From: Beta vulgaris subsp. vulgaris
Lineage: Eukaryota; Streptophyta; Magnoliopsida; Caryophyllales; Amaranthaceae
DNA: 64,000 nt
Assembly (NCBI RefSeq): GCF_026745355.1
Contig: NC_079206.1
Location: forward strand, 17,403,582 to 17,467,581
Direction: 5' to 3'
The notes beneath the pieces were generated by a model, which was given only the letters and a program-made list of their open reading frames with translations, was not told the origin of the DNA and searched no databases. Position numbers and translations under genes: made by a program. Below, piece after piece: positions 11,469 through 22,828 of the stretch. Within the stretch, counting starts at the first letter, position 1, and each line of letters starts with the position of its first letter.

Positions 11469-14400
11469 AAGGTCGTGAATAATAACATCGAAGATGTGGT
11501 TTAATCGTTGCCTTTCAATTCTTACGTTACCGTTGAACCAAGTGGGTACTTAGGTAGGATCTTGATTCTTTGGAATCAAGCTACACACCTTTGCCGCCAT
11601 TGAGATAGAGCCACGTGCACTGCATGGACTTATTCAGGTCAATTCCTCAACTTCTTTTTTCATTTCAATTATCTACGCTAATACTAAACATAAAGGCAGA
11701 TTGGAGTTGTGGGATAGTTTAATTACGAAATCTTCGACTATAACCTTACCTTGGCTAGTTTTTGGAGTCTTTAATGAGATTACCCATAGTCATGAAAAAA
11801 TAGGTGGTAATCAACCAAAAATGTATAAAATGATGGCTTATCGTGATATCATGGAAAAATGCAACCTCAAAGATTTGGGCTTTGTGGGAAATAAGTTCAC
11901 TTGGTTTAGTAAGAGGAAGAATAGACCCATATTTGAATGTTTGGAACGCTGCTAGACCTGCCCTAAATGGTTGATGTTATACCCTATAGCGGTGGCCCGA
12001 ACCCTCCCTCGAATGTCCTCAGATCATAACCCCGTTTTTCTAAATTTTGGCCTAACCCCTTCAGTCCCTTCTTCTAAGTACTTTAAACTTGAGGCTTGTT
12101 GGCTTGCCGAACCCACCTTTGACCCAACTGTAATCACCCATTCGGCTGGCAGCTCGAATAGTTTAGATTTCAAACTTTTTAGCCTAGCGAACACTTTGTC
12201 TAATTGGGCTTAATCGAATGGTAATATTTTCAAGGAAAAAAAAAGTGTCCAGGTCCGACTTAAAGGTGCACAAATTGCCTTTGAAAATGACCCTTTCAAT
12301 CCATTCTTTTTTGATTTAGAAAACGAGCTTCACTCAAAACGGGAAAACGTCCTTGACCAAGAGGAGCTTTATTGGCATTGTACATTTAGGACTGGTTGGT
12401 TAATACTTGGTGATAGAAACACTCACTTTTTTCATCTCTCTACTATTATTAGGAGGAAACACAATAGAATTACCTTGATAAAAGACGAGGTGGGGATTTC
12501 TTACTCAACCATTGATGGTATTAATTTGCTTTTCCTAAATTATTATAAGATTTGTTTCTCCTCTGAGTTAGATAACCCCCTTCTCCCATATTATCTCGCC
12601 AAAATATTGACTGTAGTTATTGTCCCTCTTTGGAAGAGTTGAAAGATGCGATTTTTGCCATAGGTAGAAATAAAGCACCGTGGGAGGATGGTTATCATGC
12701 TTTATTCTTTCACCACTTTTGGGATAGTGTGAAATCTGATTACCTGGCCCATGTTAGGAAAATATTTGATTCCCTTGAGGTTCCGAGTGCTATTAACTCA
12801 ACTCTGATCACTCTAATCCCAATCATGGAGAACCCAACCAGAGTCAACCATTTTAGGCCAATCAATCTAGTCAATTCTAGCTACAAAATGATTACAAAAA
12901 TTTTGGTCTATAGGATTAGGCCTCACCTTCATGATATCATTTCTCCGAATCAAAACAACTTCATTCCAGGGAGGGAATCGAAAGTACGTAAATTTTATAA
13001 TTGCTTCAGAAATTATCCATTCCATTTTATAAAGAAGGGAAAGAAAGGTCTATTTGCTCTTAAACTTGACTTAAAGAAAGCCTACGATAGACTTGAGTGG
13101 TCTTTTATTGAACACTGCCTTCATTACTTCCATTTCTCAAATGCTTCAATCAAACTTATCATGAGTTGTGTTTCCCCTGTGTCAACTTCAATTTAAATTA
13201 ATGGAGCTAGAACAACGAAGTTTTTCCTTCTAGGAGGATTAGACAAGGTGACCCTCTCTCCTCCTATCTCTTTATCTTGTGCCTAGAGTATTTGTCTAGA
13301 AAATTCATGAAGCTTGTGACCATAAATCTTAGGTTCCTTTCAGAGTTAGAAGGGGCGCTACTGAAATCAACCATCTCCTATTCGCAGATGACATTCTTCT
13401 CTTCGGAGAAGCTAGCTTGATACTCTTACTACCATGAACTCCATCCTTCACCTTTTTTTTCAGATCTCAGGGGAAAAAGCTAATGCATCCAAGATCATGC
13501 TCTACTTTTCCCACAACACTTCCACTGATATTAAAGATGAATTTGAGCAAGAGCTAAACATTCTTAGCACCAATGACCTAGGGATCTATTTGGGTTTTCC
13601 CCTTTGTCATAGAAAGCCTTCAAAAAATAAGCTCACCTCCCTGATTGATAAGATTACTTCTAAGTTGGCCTCTTGGAAGGCTCGGTCCCTCTCAAAAGCG
13701 GGGCGTATGATTCTTAGTAACTCGGCTCTCCAATCCATCCCTTGTTATCTTATGCACTCCATTGCCTTCCCGAATTCTATTATTACTAAGATGGATTCAA
13801 TATGTAGCAACTTCTTTTGGAATGGTAAAGACAATAAAAGGAAAATAAACTAGATAGCTTGGAAAAATATTTGTAAGCCTAAAAACATGGGTGGGTTAGG
13901 TTGTCTAATTAACACACTCAGTCTTATCAGACTTTGTTGGAAGTTAGTCAATGATACATGTGGGCCTTAAAAATTATCCATGAGAAATATGTGCATAACA
14001 AGGACTACCCTACTAATTTCAAAAGGGGTTCCCATATTTGGAATAGTATAAGAGTGGGTTGGGATTTCTACAAAAATAGTCTTGCTTGGAAAGTGTAAAA
14101 TGGGAAGCCATCAATATGTGGTACAATAATTGGCTGTTCGGTTCAAACCTTAGATATTTGATCCATGGCCCCCTTCTCCCTCATGAATCAGAGTTAACAC
14201 TCAGCCACATTAGGGACAATGACATCCACATGATCTCCTTTAACCTCCCTTGCACACAATCATTAATAAAGTTAGAGCTATGACATTCAATAACAACTTG
14301 GACTCAACTTACTCCCTATGGACAAAACATAATTCTTTCAGCTCCAAAATTGCTCTCAATTTCATGAATGACCATCCTAGTGCCGAGTCTTGGGATTGGA

Positions 14401-15291
14401 TCTAGGAGTGTCCTTGGCATCCAAAAATCATTTTCTTTGTTTGGCAAATGTGGTGGGGTAGGATGCCTACGAACGATAACATTAATTACACGCTCCCCAT
14501 TTTCCCCAAACTCTGCACATTCTTTCCGACTTCAACTGAGGATATGAACCATATCCTTCGTATGTGCCCTCATGCAAATAAAATTGGGAATGTTTTAAAT
14601 ATAAGCACTAACTTGTCAAGCAATTTTAAAGATTGGTCAAAAGAAAATCTTACTTCTATGGCAATTTCTACCCATGCGCAAGTTCCTTGCAAGGTCATTT
14701 TTGTTTTTGCTCTTTGGTTCATTTGGCTTAGAAGGAATTTTATATGATGGTTGTTCTTGTTAAAAACCTTTGTTGGGCCGCTACTGAATGGTTCTATTTC
14801 CAGAATCACACTAAGGTAGGTAAAGTTCCTAACACCACCCCTCTTGTCGCTCGCCCTAACCATTGGCCCCCCTCCCCAACCATTGACCCCCCCCCCCTCC
14901 ACCTTTTTATCTAAATATCAACACTGATGCAAGTCACGCAACTTTCCTTTGCTCCTCCAAAGAGGCTAACTTAGAAGCGATTTGTAGGGATAATATGGGT
15001 TTATGTGTTGAAGGCTTCCAATTCATAACCTATGCTTTAGATGCCACTGAAGCTGATATGAAAACCATTAATATGGCACTTCATTGGTTAAAGGGAAAAG
15101 GTTGGGAAAAGGTGATAATAGCCACGGATAATATGGTGGCTTGGAAGGAAATACACCATCCAAGTAACTTATTTACTAATATGTCTAGTATATCAAATGA
15201 TTGCAGGGTGTTGAACCGAGAGCTGCACGACGTCACTATTGTCCATGAAGGAATGACTAAGAATGCAAAAGTTGACACAATAGCTAATTAA
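11371..15291 (+). pseudogene. LINE ORF2 remnant: endonuclease, reverse transcriptase, RNase H
   Basis: Endonuclease: WNGRGKARQEF near 11,371 and PWLVFGVFNEI near 11,750, where the usual GDFNE has Asp changed to Val. Reverse transcriptase: NKAPWEDGYHALFF near 12,670, FRPINLVNSSYKMITKIL near 12,850, ALKLDLKKAYDRLEW near 13,060, and the catalytic FADDILLF at 13,381-13,404. C-terminal RNase H: INTDASHATFLC near 14,920 and the frame 14,995-15,291 containing ATDNMVAWKEI. At least eight frame breaks are present. The RNase H domain places it in the plant L1 branch that carries one, unlike the LINE at 37,706-42,437. Confidence 0.8.
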
Positions 15292-15802
15292 AGAAGCGAA
15301 AGGGATAGAAGAGATGGCTTTAACACCATTTGTATTTTGTCTAATCCTCCCCTGGTTTATATGAATATTTACATCTCTAACAGAGAAAATTGTTTAATTG
15401 CTCCTAATGATAGTGTCCATGGGAACTCCATTTCCCATGCTAGTATTGTAACTGAACCTGAACTTTTATTATTGTTCCTTTCGTCCAAAAATAAAGGAAC
15501 TAGGAAGATGGTCTGATTTGTAAAGTCGGAAAGGAAATTCCTCACCAAGAGTCCCACGTGGAAAGTTGAACCTATGATGCACTCCCTCTATTTTTTTAAT
15601 TACTACAAAAGTTTAGACAATGTTACTTTTTGATTCATTTAATGTGAAATAATGAGAAAAAGTGAAAAAATATTACTTTTTGGTGAAAAAAGAGAAAACA
15701 AGTACTCCCTCTGTTCCATAATATATTGCTTGTTTCTTTTTTACATGATCTCCAAGATAAACATTTGACCTTAGATATCTTCAATCCCTTATTAATAAAT
15801 AA

Positions 15803-16911
15803 ACGTTTTTTCACCAGATACTCCCGAGTTTTAATTTCAAAATATTCACCAGGTACCGCCATGTTTTCAAAATTCACCAGTTACTCCTTAGTTTAAAATA
15901 TTATACCCATATGCTCTTAATGACAAACGCCGATTAATGTCGTTAGTTTCAAACCTCATTAAATCCTAATTAGGACTAATTAACCTAACTAAACCCTAAC
16001 ATCTAACTTCTAACCCTACCCTGCCCTAACCCCACTACCACCCAACCACCACCCCCATCCCCACCGCAGCCCACCCTAGAGCCTTGCCAGCCCCTCCACC
16101 TTTCCCCTACCCCCACCCCCACCCCTTCGATTTTCGCAACAAATCCTACCAGACCTTGTTCGAATCCCAAGAACCACCCCCCTTCCATTTTTGATTTTTG
16201 CAACAACTCCCACCAGACGAATCACACATTTCAGGTTGAAATGTTCGAAAATGAAAGGGGGTTGGAGCAATACAAATTTAAGATTGGGGGTGGGGGAGGG
16301 GTGCGAAAAGGGAATGCGGGTGGTGCTATGACGGGGGCACTAGTGGGGAAAGGGGGGCTGTTCCGAAATCGAGGGTGGTGGCACGGGGGAGAAGTGGCGG
16401 AACTGGGTATGGGTTGCCAACGGCGCAGGGGAGGATTGGGGGAACTGGGTATGGGTTGCGGGCAGCGCGGGGGTGGGAGAGGGGTGGGGGAACTGGGTTT
16501 GGGCTGCGGGTGGCGCGAGGGTGGGGAGAGGGGTTGCGAGGGGTTGGGGGCTGCAGGGGTGGGGGATGGGGGCAGCGAGGGGTTGGGAGGTTGCAAGGTG
16601 GGGTGGGGGGCAACATTGATGGTGGGAGGGTGGAGGAGCGATGCATGGGTGGTGGGAGGATGTGGGAGCGATGCATGGGTGGTGGGAGGGTGGGGGGTTA
16701 GGGTTAGGTTTATGGTTTAGGGTTAGGATTAGTGGTTAATTAGGGGTTTTAAAAAAATTAGGGTTAATGACTGAAGCTGGTTAATGTCGTTAGTTATTAA
16801 GGGCATTGGGTGTATTATTATTAAACTTAGGGAAAACTGGTGAATTCTGAAAACATGGGGGTAGCTGGTGAATTTTTGGAAAACTCGGGGGTATCTGATG
16901 AAAAAACCGTA
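15803..16911. mobile_element. Innermost foldback element with ~170-bp inverted repeats and GC-rich core
   Basis: The left arm (ACGTTTTTTCACCAGATAC...) is matched by the inverted right arm (ACGGTTTTTTCATCAGATAC...), and similarity runs for roughly 170 bp. Each arm itself contains repeated CACCAG-TAC-CC words. The core is C-rich on the left (16,015-16,170) and strongly G-rich on the right (16,270-16,700). No clear target duplication is seen. The long open frames here are Pro/Gly-rich artefacts of base composition. Confidence 0.7.
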
Positions 16912-16978
16912 AAAAAACAAAAAAAAGTTGATATTATGAAACTACACATTGAGGCAAATCTAAAAGACCCCACATGAA

Positions 16979-16997
16979 TATTATATATATATATATG

Positions 16998-17029
<32 letters not shown>

Positions 17030-17066
17030 TATGTATATGTATATATATATATATGTATGTATATAT
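16979..17066. repeat. TA/TGTA microsatellite
   Basis: Alternating TATATA with interspersed GTATA, about 88 bp, inside the middle MITE. Confidence 0.95.
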
Positions 17067-17261
17067 AAATGAGAATATTTGGTCAAAGATTTTAAAATTT
17101 GACCTCTAGAGAGATAAATCAGCACTATATTATGGGACGGGAGAGTATAATAGTTTTTCTTTTTGGTGGGCCAAGTACTTTAATTAAGAAAAGTTTAAAC
17201 AATATATTAATTAAAAAGAAATAACTATAAAATGTAGCAATTAAAAAAAACAGAAAGAGTA

Positions 17262-18793
17262 TAAAATCATGAGTTGTACCAGTAGACTAGGACGACTAAA
17301 TTTGACATCTAGATTTTACTCCCTCCAATTCTTTAAGAATTGAAAAAGTAACAATGTATTTATTAAAAGGAAATAGACCCAAAAAAATTGTATAGATCAA
17401 AGAGAACTATGGGAGTATAAGATATCAAACATTTATTTTTCTATAGTTTTCTTAGGAGAATATATATATGAGGGCGGCGGAAAGGAATCTGAGTTTGGAT
17501 CAACCATATATATAAGTTGAAGCAAAAGGATGCAGGAAGAAGTTTGGTGATTGGTTGCCTGGTGCACCTTCAATATACTCTTATGCATATTCAACAATTT
17601 TGCACAAAAGCTGTGTACATGCTTTATAGTTTATACTAACTCCTCTAATGTCGTTGTCAAAAAAAAAAAAAAAAAAAAACTCCTCTAATTATCTTTGTTT
17701 TCTACAACTTTTACAGTCTCTACCTCTATGGCATATTTTGGGTAACGGTAATATTTAATTACACAGTTTCATAAATTGCAAATCGATATGATAATTTCAA
17801 AATAAAAATATCGATATAATAAATTTACATATTGTGATAATCTAACAAGATATTAAATGATTATATTTTTTCTTATATACTTGAAAATAAACTGTCAAAA
17901 TTTTAGCTCTACCGTCAATACATTTCATCCGAATAAACAAAAGTTAGAGAGAGAATTTTAAATTATACATATGCATAGAAGCATAATGTTTTTTTTTGTA
18001 TTTCTATTCTTTGTGATGCTATGAGGCTATGCCCCTAAATAAGCTGATGTGTTTTTCATTTCTCACTTCTGCCCCCTTATTCTCTAAAATGATAATTAGA
18101 TTAAATAGAATATTTCTAGGTAGATATAATTGTGTTTCAATAGTTGATTGTGGGAGTTTTCAGGAAAGACCACACCCCGGACGTGGGGAAAGCTACGTCT
18201 TCTCAACTCTTTTGATAGGAATGGGGTGTTAATATGTTATAGTTGTACACAATAAGAGCATGTTTGGTTTAATATTTTTATTCTTCAAAAAATGTAATTA
18301 ATCATTTACTCCCTTTCTTCTTCTTGGGTTTAACCCCTCCTTAATTATTTGGTGGTAATGCACTTTCCTATTATTTTTACCTTTCCTTCCATCTTAAGTA
18401 ACAAAATCTATTTTAAGGTGGTAATAATTACCATTCTTTTTCCATTTCATGGCTTGAACCAAACACCCGATAAATATAAGTATATAACAATCTTTGGTAC
18501 CATCCCCCTTATCTTTTTGATTTCATTTATTTCCATTCCATAACACTAGAATTAATATGACGAACTAAAACCATAAAGAGAGATGGTGGAGCATAGAGAT
18601 TATGAGGAATTATTATTTGTTTTCACCAACACGAGTTTATTATAATACTTTCTTATGTGGTTGAAAATTATACAAGGAACCCTAAACACTAGTACGATGT
18701 CGTGGCCTGGAAAGGACGCAAACTTTGTAATTGATCGTTTGGCCAAACAAAGAGCATTTAGGAGTTCAGAGTTTTTTGACATGGTTGTAAGTT
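17262..18793. other. AT-rich intergenic DNA, no gene recognised
   Basis: It holds a short CTCCCTCC/GGGAG inverted-repeat remnant near 17,319-17,415, a poly-A run near 17,660-17,680 and an AGCATGTTTGGTT / AACCAAACACC inverted pair (18,255-18,470) that may be an old MITE. No protein-coding signal was found. Confidence 0.4.
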
Positions 18794-19657
18794 TTTAACT
18801 AGAATAATACAAACTTTGACGGCTTCTCCCGTAATAATACAAACTTTCGATTATTATTTAATATTTCGAACTTTAAAAAAATTTTCCCTAGTGTGTCGTT
18901 ACCGATTGTTGACTTATAGGAGGTGAACTAATTGGAAAAATTTCCCCTACCAATTGAAAAAGCTGCCACCTCCCCGGCCCACTAGATACCACCCCTCTCT
19001 CCTCCCTCCCCCCCCGAAACCACCCCTTCCCTCCCCCTCCCCCGAAATGGCCAACCCTTCCTTCTCCCATCCCGAAAATCACCCCCGACACTCCTTCACC
19101 CCCATCATAGCTCTTCCACAAAAATTAGGGTTTTATTTTTTTAGGGTTTCATCTTTTCGCTACATTTCTCTCCCTCTCTCTCTTTCTCTCCTTAGATCTC
19201 TACAATCATGGCGACTCAGATGAGCAAGAAGCGAAAGTTTGTCGCTGATTGAGTAGGTGAGATTGCTTGTGGTTATGTTATGGTTATTGGTGGAGCAGTT
19301 GTACTACAATGAATGGTAGTGGTGTTGGAGGTTGAAGATGGTTATGGTGAAGATGAGAGAGGTGGTAGAGGTTGAAAATGGTTGTGGTGGGGCTAGGGTG
19401 GTTTAGGTAGGTGGGGCTAGGGTGGTTTAGGTAGGTGGGGGAGGGGTGGCGGTGGTTATGGGGTGGGGCTAGGGTGGTTTAAGTTGGTGGTGGAGGAAGG
19501 ATAAAGACTAAAACTCATTTTGTATTTTTCCTTTTTAAAAAATTCTTTTACATGTGGTTGTATTACAAGTTACAAGCCAGATTAACATATTTTAGGAATT
19601 TTAATATAAAATTTGATATATAAATAATAACTGAAAGTTTATATTATTCTAGTTAAA
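18794..19657. mobile_element. Foldback/Pack-type element carrying part of a ribosomal protein S3 gene
   Basis: The left end TTAACTAGAATAATACAAAC is matched by the inverted right end TTAACTAGAATAATATAAAC (19,637-19,656). Weaker similarity continues inward through TTATTATTTA text on both sides. Between the arms lie a C-rich block, the captured S3 5' end (19,125-19,260) and a G-rich block of GGTGGGGCTAGGGTGG repeats. The overall design (long AT-rich inverted arms, C-rich then G-rich core) resembles the element at 15,803-16,911. I see no clean 9-bp target duplication, so assignment to Mutator-like elements is unproven. Confidence 0.6.
19125..19260 (+). pseudogene. RPS3: 40S ribosomal protein S3 5'-UTR and first-exon fragment
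   Basis: An ATG at 19,208 opens MATQMSKKRKFVAD, the N-terminus of plant cytosolic ribosomal protein S3. The next codon, normally Gly, is TGA, so translation would stop after 14 residues; a possible splice donor (GTAGGT/GTGAG) follows at once. The 85 bases before the ATG look like a ribosomal-protein leader: two TTAGGGTTT telo-boxes (19,125 and 19,141) and a CT-rich tract. Intron-like sequence follows, but I see no second exon. It lies within the foldback element, so I infer transposon capture of the genomic 5' end of the gene. Confidence 0.75.
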
Positions 19658-20259
19658 TATTCCTAATAATTATAATTATTATTATCATTGTATTTCTTAT
19701 TGTTCTTGTTGACCATAGTGATTAAAATCAATAAAATTGATATCTTTCAGAGTTTTTACTCATCTAGCTGTATTTTATTTTATTTTTTCTCCTGAGAGAC
19801 ATAAGTTTGTCAAACATCTGAATGATAAGAAATTTCTAGGTCATGTTCTCATGTACCACGGTTGCCAGAGAATAATTGATCAAGATTGTAGCAGTAGAAA
19901 AGCAAAAATCAAATCAAAGAGCTGACTTTTATTAAGTAGATAAAGTTTAAGGCAAAATATTATTCTTTTAAGACATAATAAACGTTTTATGTTCTTAATG
20001 CTCCATTGTTATACATATATGGTAGGAAACAGGAGGTTTGAACATCAAAGAATATATGCTTCTTCCAAGTGGGATCGATCACTATGCTTTCGGCATGTTA
20101 ATTTATTGAATTATCAACTATTGCATTACTGAAGTTAGTATTACACTATTGGTTAAGCAAATTTTTCCATTTGGTCATGTCATTTTATCTGTTTTTCTTC
20201 TTCTTTGTTCCATCCTTTCTTTCGTTTCTTCCATTCCTATGTTCTTTTCTTTTAACTAA
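19658..20259. other. AT-rich intergenic DNA, no gene recognised
   Basis: No convincing open frame. The 62-codon frame at 19,737-19,925 has no recognisable domain. Confidence 0.4.
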
Positions 20260-20529
20260 TACTTCATCTGTTTGTTTCTTTTTGTTCTTCCTATTTTGAT
20301 TTTCACGTTTGTCAATGCACGCTTTTAACCTTAAATATCCTTCATTGTGTATTAGTAAAAATTATAATGATTAATTATTAATAAAGTACTCATTGAGATG
20401 AATCAAAGAAAACCTCACATGCCTATAATTTTTTTTATCATATATGTTGAAATAATTTAGAAGATTCTCTTCAATTGTGAATAGTGTCAAGATTCTAAGT
20501 AAGAAAAACAAAAGATAACGAAGGGAGTA
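20260..20529. mobile_element. Stowaway-like MITE
   Basis: Left end TACTTCATCTGTTTGTTTCT; right end AACAAAAGATAACGAAGGGAGTA. The ends are imperfect inverted repeats with TA flanks. About 270 bp, no gene. Confidence 0.55.
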
Positions 20530-20962
20530 TATTATATTAATATTTTGTCCAGTCATTTACTTGGGTAAGGCGAACAATATATTGCTTGCATAATTTGTTT
20601 CCGACCAAATTTATACAATGAAATATATATACTAAAGTGTATGTTTTTTTAGTTTTACTATTTGTGATCCAATGTAAAATTATGTAAATGATATTCTAGT
20701 GTACATAGATTCTTCTGATTGCAGCAAAGACTTTGCTCACACAAATATGGAAAAGGAACCTTCGTCTTTGATGAGAACATTAAATTTTGAATCTACCTCT
20801 AGACTCACAAAGAAAAAAAATAAAGAATTTGTGTATATATGTGATTGATATATATGTCATGTCTCAAGCTACATATGCCTTTGATGAGCTTCACATGAAA
20901 AGGGATAGGGACGGAATGAGAGTCATGACATGCATTTTAAAAGGCTTTTTCTTTTCTAATAT

Positions 20963-21222
20963 TACCTCCGTATTTTTTTAGTTGTACCATTTGGTTTTGT
21001 AGCACTATTTATCAACCAAATTTATTAAGCTATCTCACATTATAATATAAGAAAAAACATAGTCAAGTGAGGTCTTACTAGATTCGTCTCAATGCTAGGA
21101 TTTCAAGTATAAAAATTTTATAATTTTTATTTACACCCAATAAGAGATATAAACGTTCGAAAAATCGTCTCGGCAAATGTAAAAAAGCAAATGGTGCAAC
21201 TAAAAAAAAAAAAGAGGTAGTA
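20963..21222. mobile_element. Stowaway-like MITE, same family as 26,199-26,458
   Basis: The left end TACCTCCGTATTTTTTTAGT is complementary to the right end CAACTAAAAAAAAAAAAGAGGTA. The internal words TCTTACTAGATTCGTCTCAATG match GATCTTGTCAGATTCGTCTC in the element at 26,199-26,458, so the two are copies of one family. Confidence 0.75.
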
Positions 21223-21235
21223 TATATATACCTTC

Positions 21236-21558
21236 TACTCCCTCCGTTTCCTAAAGATCTTCCCACTTACTGTTCCTACAGATACCACGGAAAATCAAGT
21301 TGTGTGGGGGCATGGTGTGAGTAAAGTAAGAGAGAGAAAGGGGTTAAGATAAATAAACAAATAAAAAGGGGTTAAAGTAGGAAAGAGAAAGGGAGTAAAA
21401 TTGAATTCATAATGTAATGGTGGACCATATGATAGTGACATGAGAGGGTAAATAGGGAAATTTGTTTTGCCAAATAAGAAATAAAGCAAAAGAGGGAAGA
21501 TCTTTTGGAAACACCCTTAAACGGAAAGAGGGAAGATCTTTAGGAAACGGAGGGAGTA
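21236..21558. mobile_element. Stowaway-like MITE
   Basis: The ends are perfect inverted repeats (CTCCCTCCGTTTCCTAAAGA), flanked by TA. The last part holds a duplicated AGAGGGAAGATCTTT word. Confidence 0.85.
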
Positions 21559-21734
21559 ATTACTAATTTTTTTCGAAAACTTCCCTTTTATGATAATAAT
21601 ATATACTTCCTCAGTTCTTTAATAATTGCAACATATATGAGTTGCACATTTTTTGAGGAGATGAGAGAGACAGAGAAAGATGAAAAAGGGACTTGTGTGA
21701 TAAGGAAAGAAATAGAGAGAAAACATAGTCAAAT

Positions 21735-21945
21735 TTAGTAATGTTATAATCAATATCTATACAAATGTATTGAAAGGCGTGCATAAACAAGATACTGTGC
21801 CATGTGGCGCTCTTCCTAGAGAGTTTTAGTTCATGTAATTCGTGTCAATAAACAAAATTTAGAAATTGCGTAGTATAGGGTTTGATCTCGAGACCTCAAG
21901 TATATATATTAAAGTCTTAACCACTAGGCTAAGTTGTATCTAGTG
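21735..21945 (-). repeat. tRNA-derived SINE
   Basis: On the minus strand an A-box-like TAGCCTAGTGGTTAA (21,932 down to 21,918) is followed 35 bases later by a B-box-like GAGGTCTCGAGATC (21,897 down to 21,884). This is the internal RNA polymerase III promoter layout of plant tRNA-derived SINEs. A unique tail follows to about 21,735. The ends are approximate; a poly-A or T tail and target duplication are not obvious. Confidence 0.5.
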
Positions 21946-22828
21946 TTATTCATAAAGTATCATATTAATAAATGAAATTTTTTCTTACCCGGGACATAGC
22001 CCGAGCCAAATAACTAGTTAAACTTTTAAATAAGGAAAATGTTGCAATAATAAAAGAACAGAAGAAGTATCAAAAATTGATGTAAGTGTGGGTTTATATA
22101 CTTTATTTCTAGCTGCAAAAAGGCATAGAAATAATTCCAATTCCACAACATTACCCCCTTTAATTTGGCCCTCCACTTCAATCATCTTAAAGAAGATTGC
22201 TTCCATGGGCCATGCCACATTCTCCACTTCACCCACATATAGTTTTGGAGAAGTGTACAAAATTTGGGAAACCAAAAAACAAAGGCATTGATACCTTTAA
22301 TAAATTCTCAACTATCACTAAACTTAGTCAACAAAATTGATATCACTCTTTTCTTTCTTAAAAGAAATGCTAAAGTAAAGCTAAAAGAAAGACCCAACAC
22401 TAGACAAAAGAAACCAAAATAAAACAAAGTAATAGTTACAAAACTACCCATCTCTTCTCTCTTTTCCTTTCTCTATATCTATAAGCCTGTCTTAAGTTGC
22501 TCCTCTCCTTTTCCTACTCTCTCATATTGTTCTAATTATTCCCTCCTTTTTTTTCTTCCTAGAATTCATGGTCTTCTATTTTTCCATATCCGTACGATTG
22601 AGTTCTTCCTTTTTTCTTCTATATCCATATATTGAGTCTATGAAATAGTTACAAAACAAGTATTTTAAATCATTGTTATTTGACTCACAACTGCGTCAAA
22701 AATCCTTTTCTTATAGCAATAAAAAGAGGTTTGATTGAGTTATCTTTCATACTTTTGAAGTCAACTTATGCAAATTATTGGAAAACCAAAACCAAAATCC
22801 AATATAGCTAACTAGTTAGTAGTTACAT
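21946..22828. other. Upstream region of the ATL gene
   Basis: AT-rich DNA. From 22,440 on it is pyrimidine-rich (CTCTTCTCTCTTTTCC...) with a TATA-like TCTATATCTATAAG near 22,472-22,485, which would fit a promoter and leader for the gene starting at 22,829. The exact transcription start is unknown. Confidence 0.4.

Larger units (their letters stand above)
9586..15291 (+). mobile_element. Decayed L1-type LINE with RNase H domain
   Basis: Plus-strand fragments follow the order expected for plant L1-type LINEs: ORF1 with a DUF4283-like domain and a zinc-knuckle relic, then ORF2 with an endonuclease, reverse transcriptase, a zinc-binding RT-associated region and an RNase H domain. Frameshifts and stops are numerous. 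I cannot find a clean 5' end, poly-A tail or target duplication, so the real element probably extends somewhat on both sides (about 9,340-15,560). Confidence 0.8.
15703..17147. mobile_element. Middle Stowaway-like MITE
   Basis: It starts TACTCCCTCTGTTCCATAAT and ends with the inverted ATTATGGGACGGGAGAGTA, flanked by TA. It belongs to the same family as 16-386 and 1,542-1,891. It is enlarged by the foldback element at 15,803-16,911 and by a TA microsatellite. Confidence 0.75.
15581..17261. mobile_element. Outer Stowaway-like MITE holding two nested elements
   Basis: The left end ACTCCCTCTATTTTTTTAAT and the right end (ATTAAAAAAAACAGAAAGAGT) form an imperfect inverted repeat typical of CTCCCTC-type MITEs. 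The parts outside the inner element total about 236 bp, a normal MITE size. The inner elements occupy 15,703-17,147. Confidence 0.6.

Noticed and set aside
16231..16720. Long overlapping open frames on both strands (up to 159 codons)
   Set aside because: They are Pro- or Gly/Trp-rich translations of G/C runs in a foldback element; base composition, not selection, keeps them open.
18120..18240. A tRNA or other small RNA gene near ACCCCGGACGTGGGGAAAGC
   Set aside because: No cloverleaf or A and B boxes with correct spacing could be drawn.
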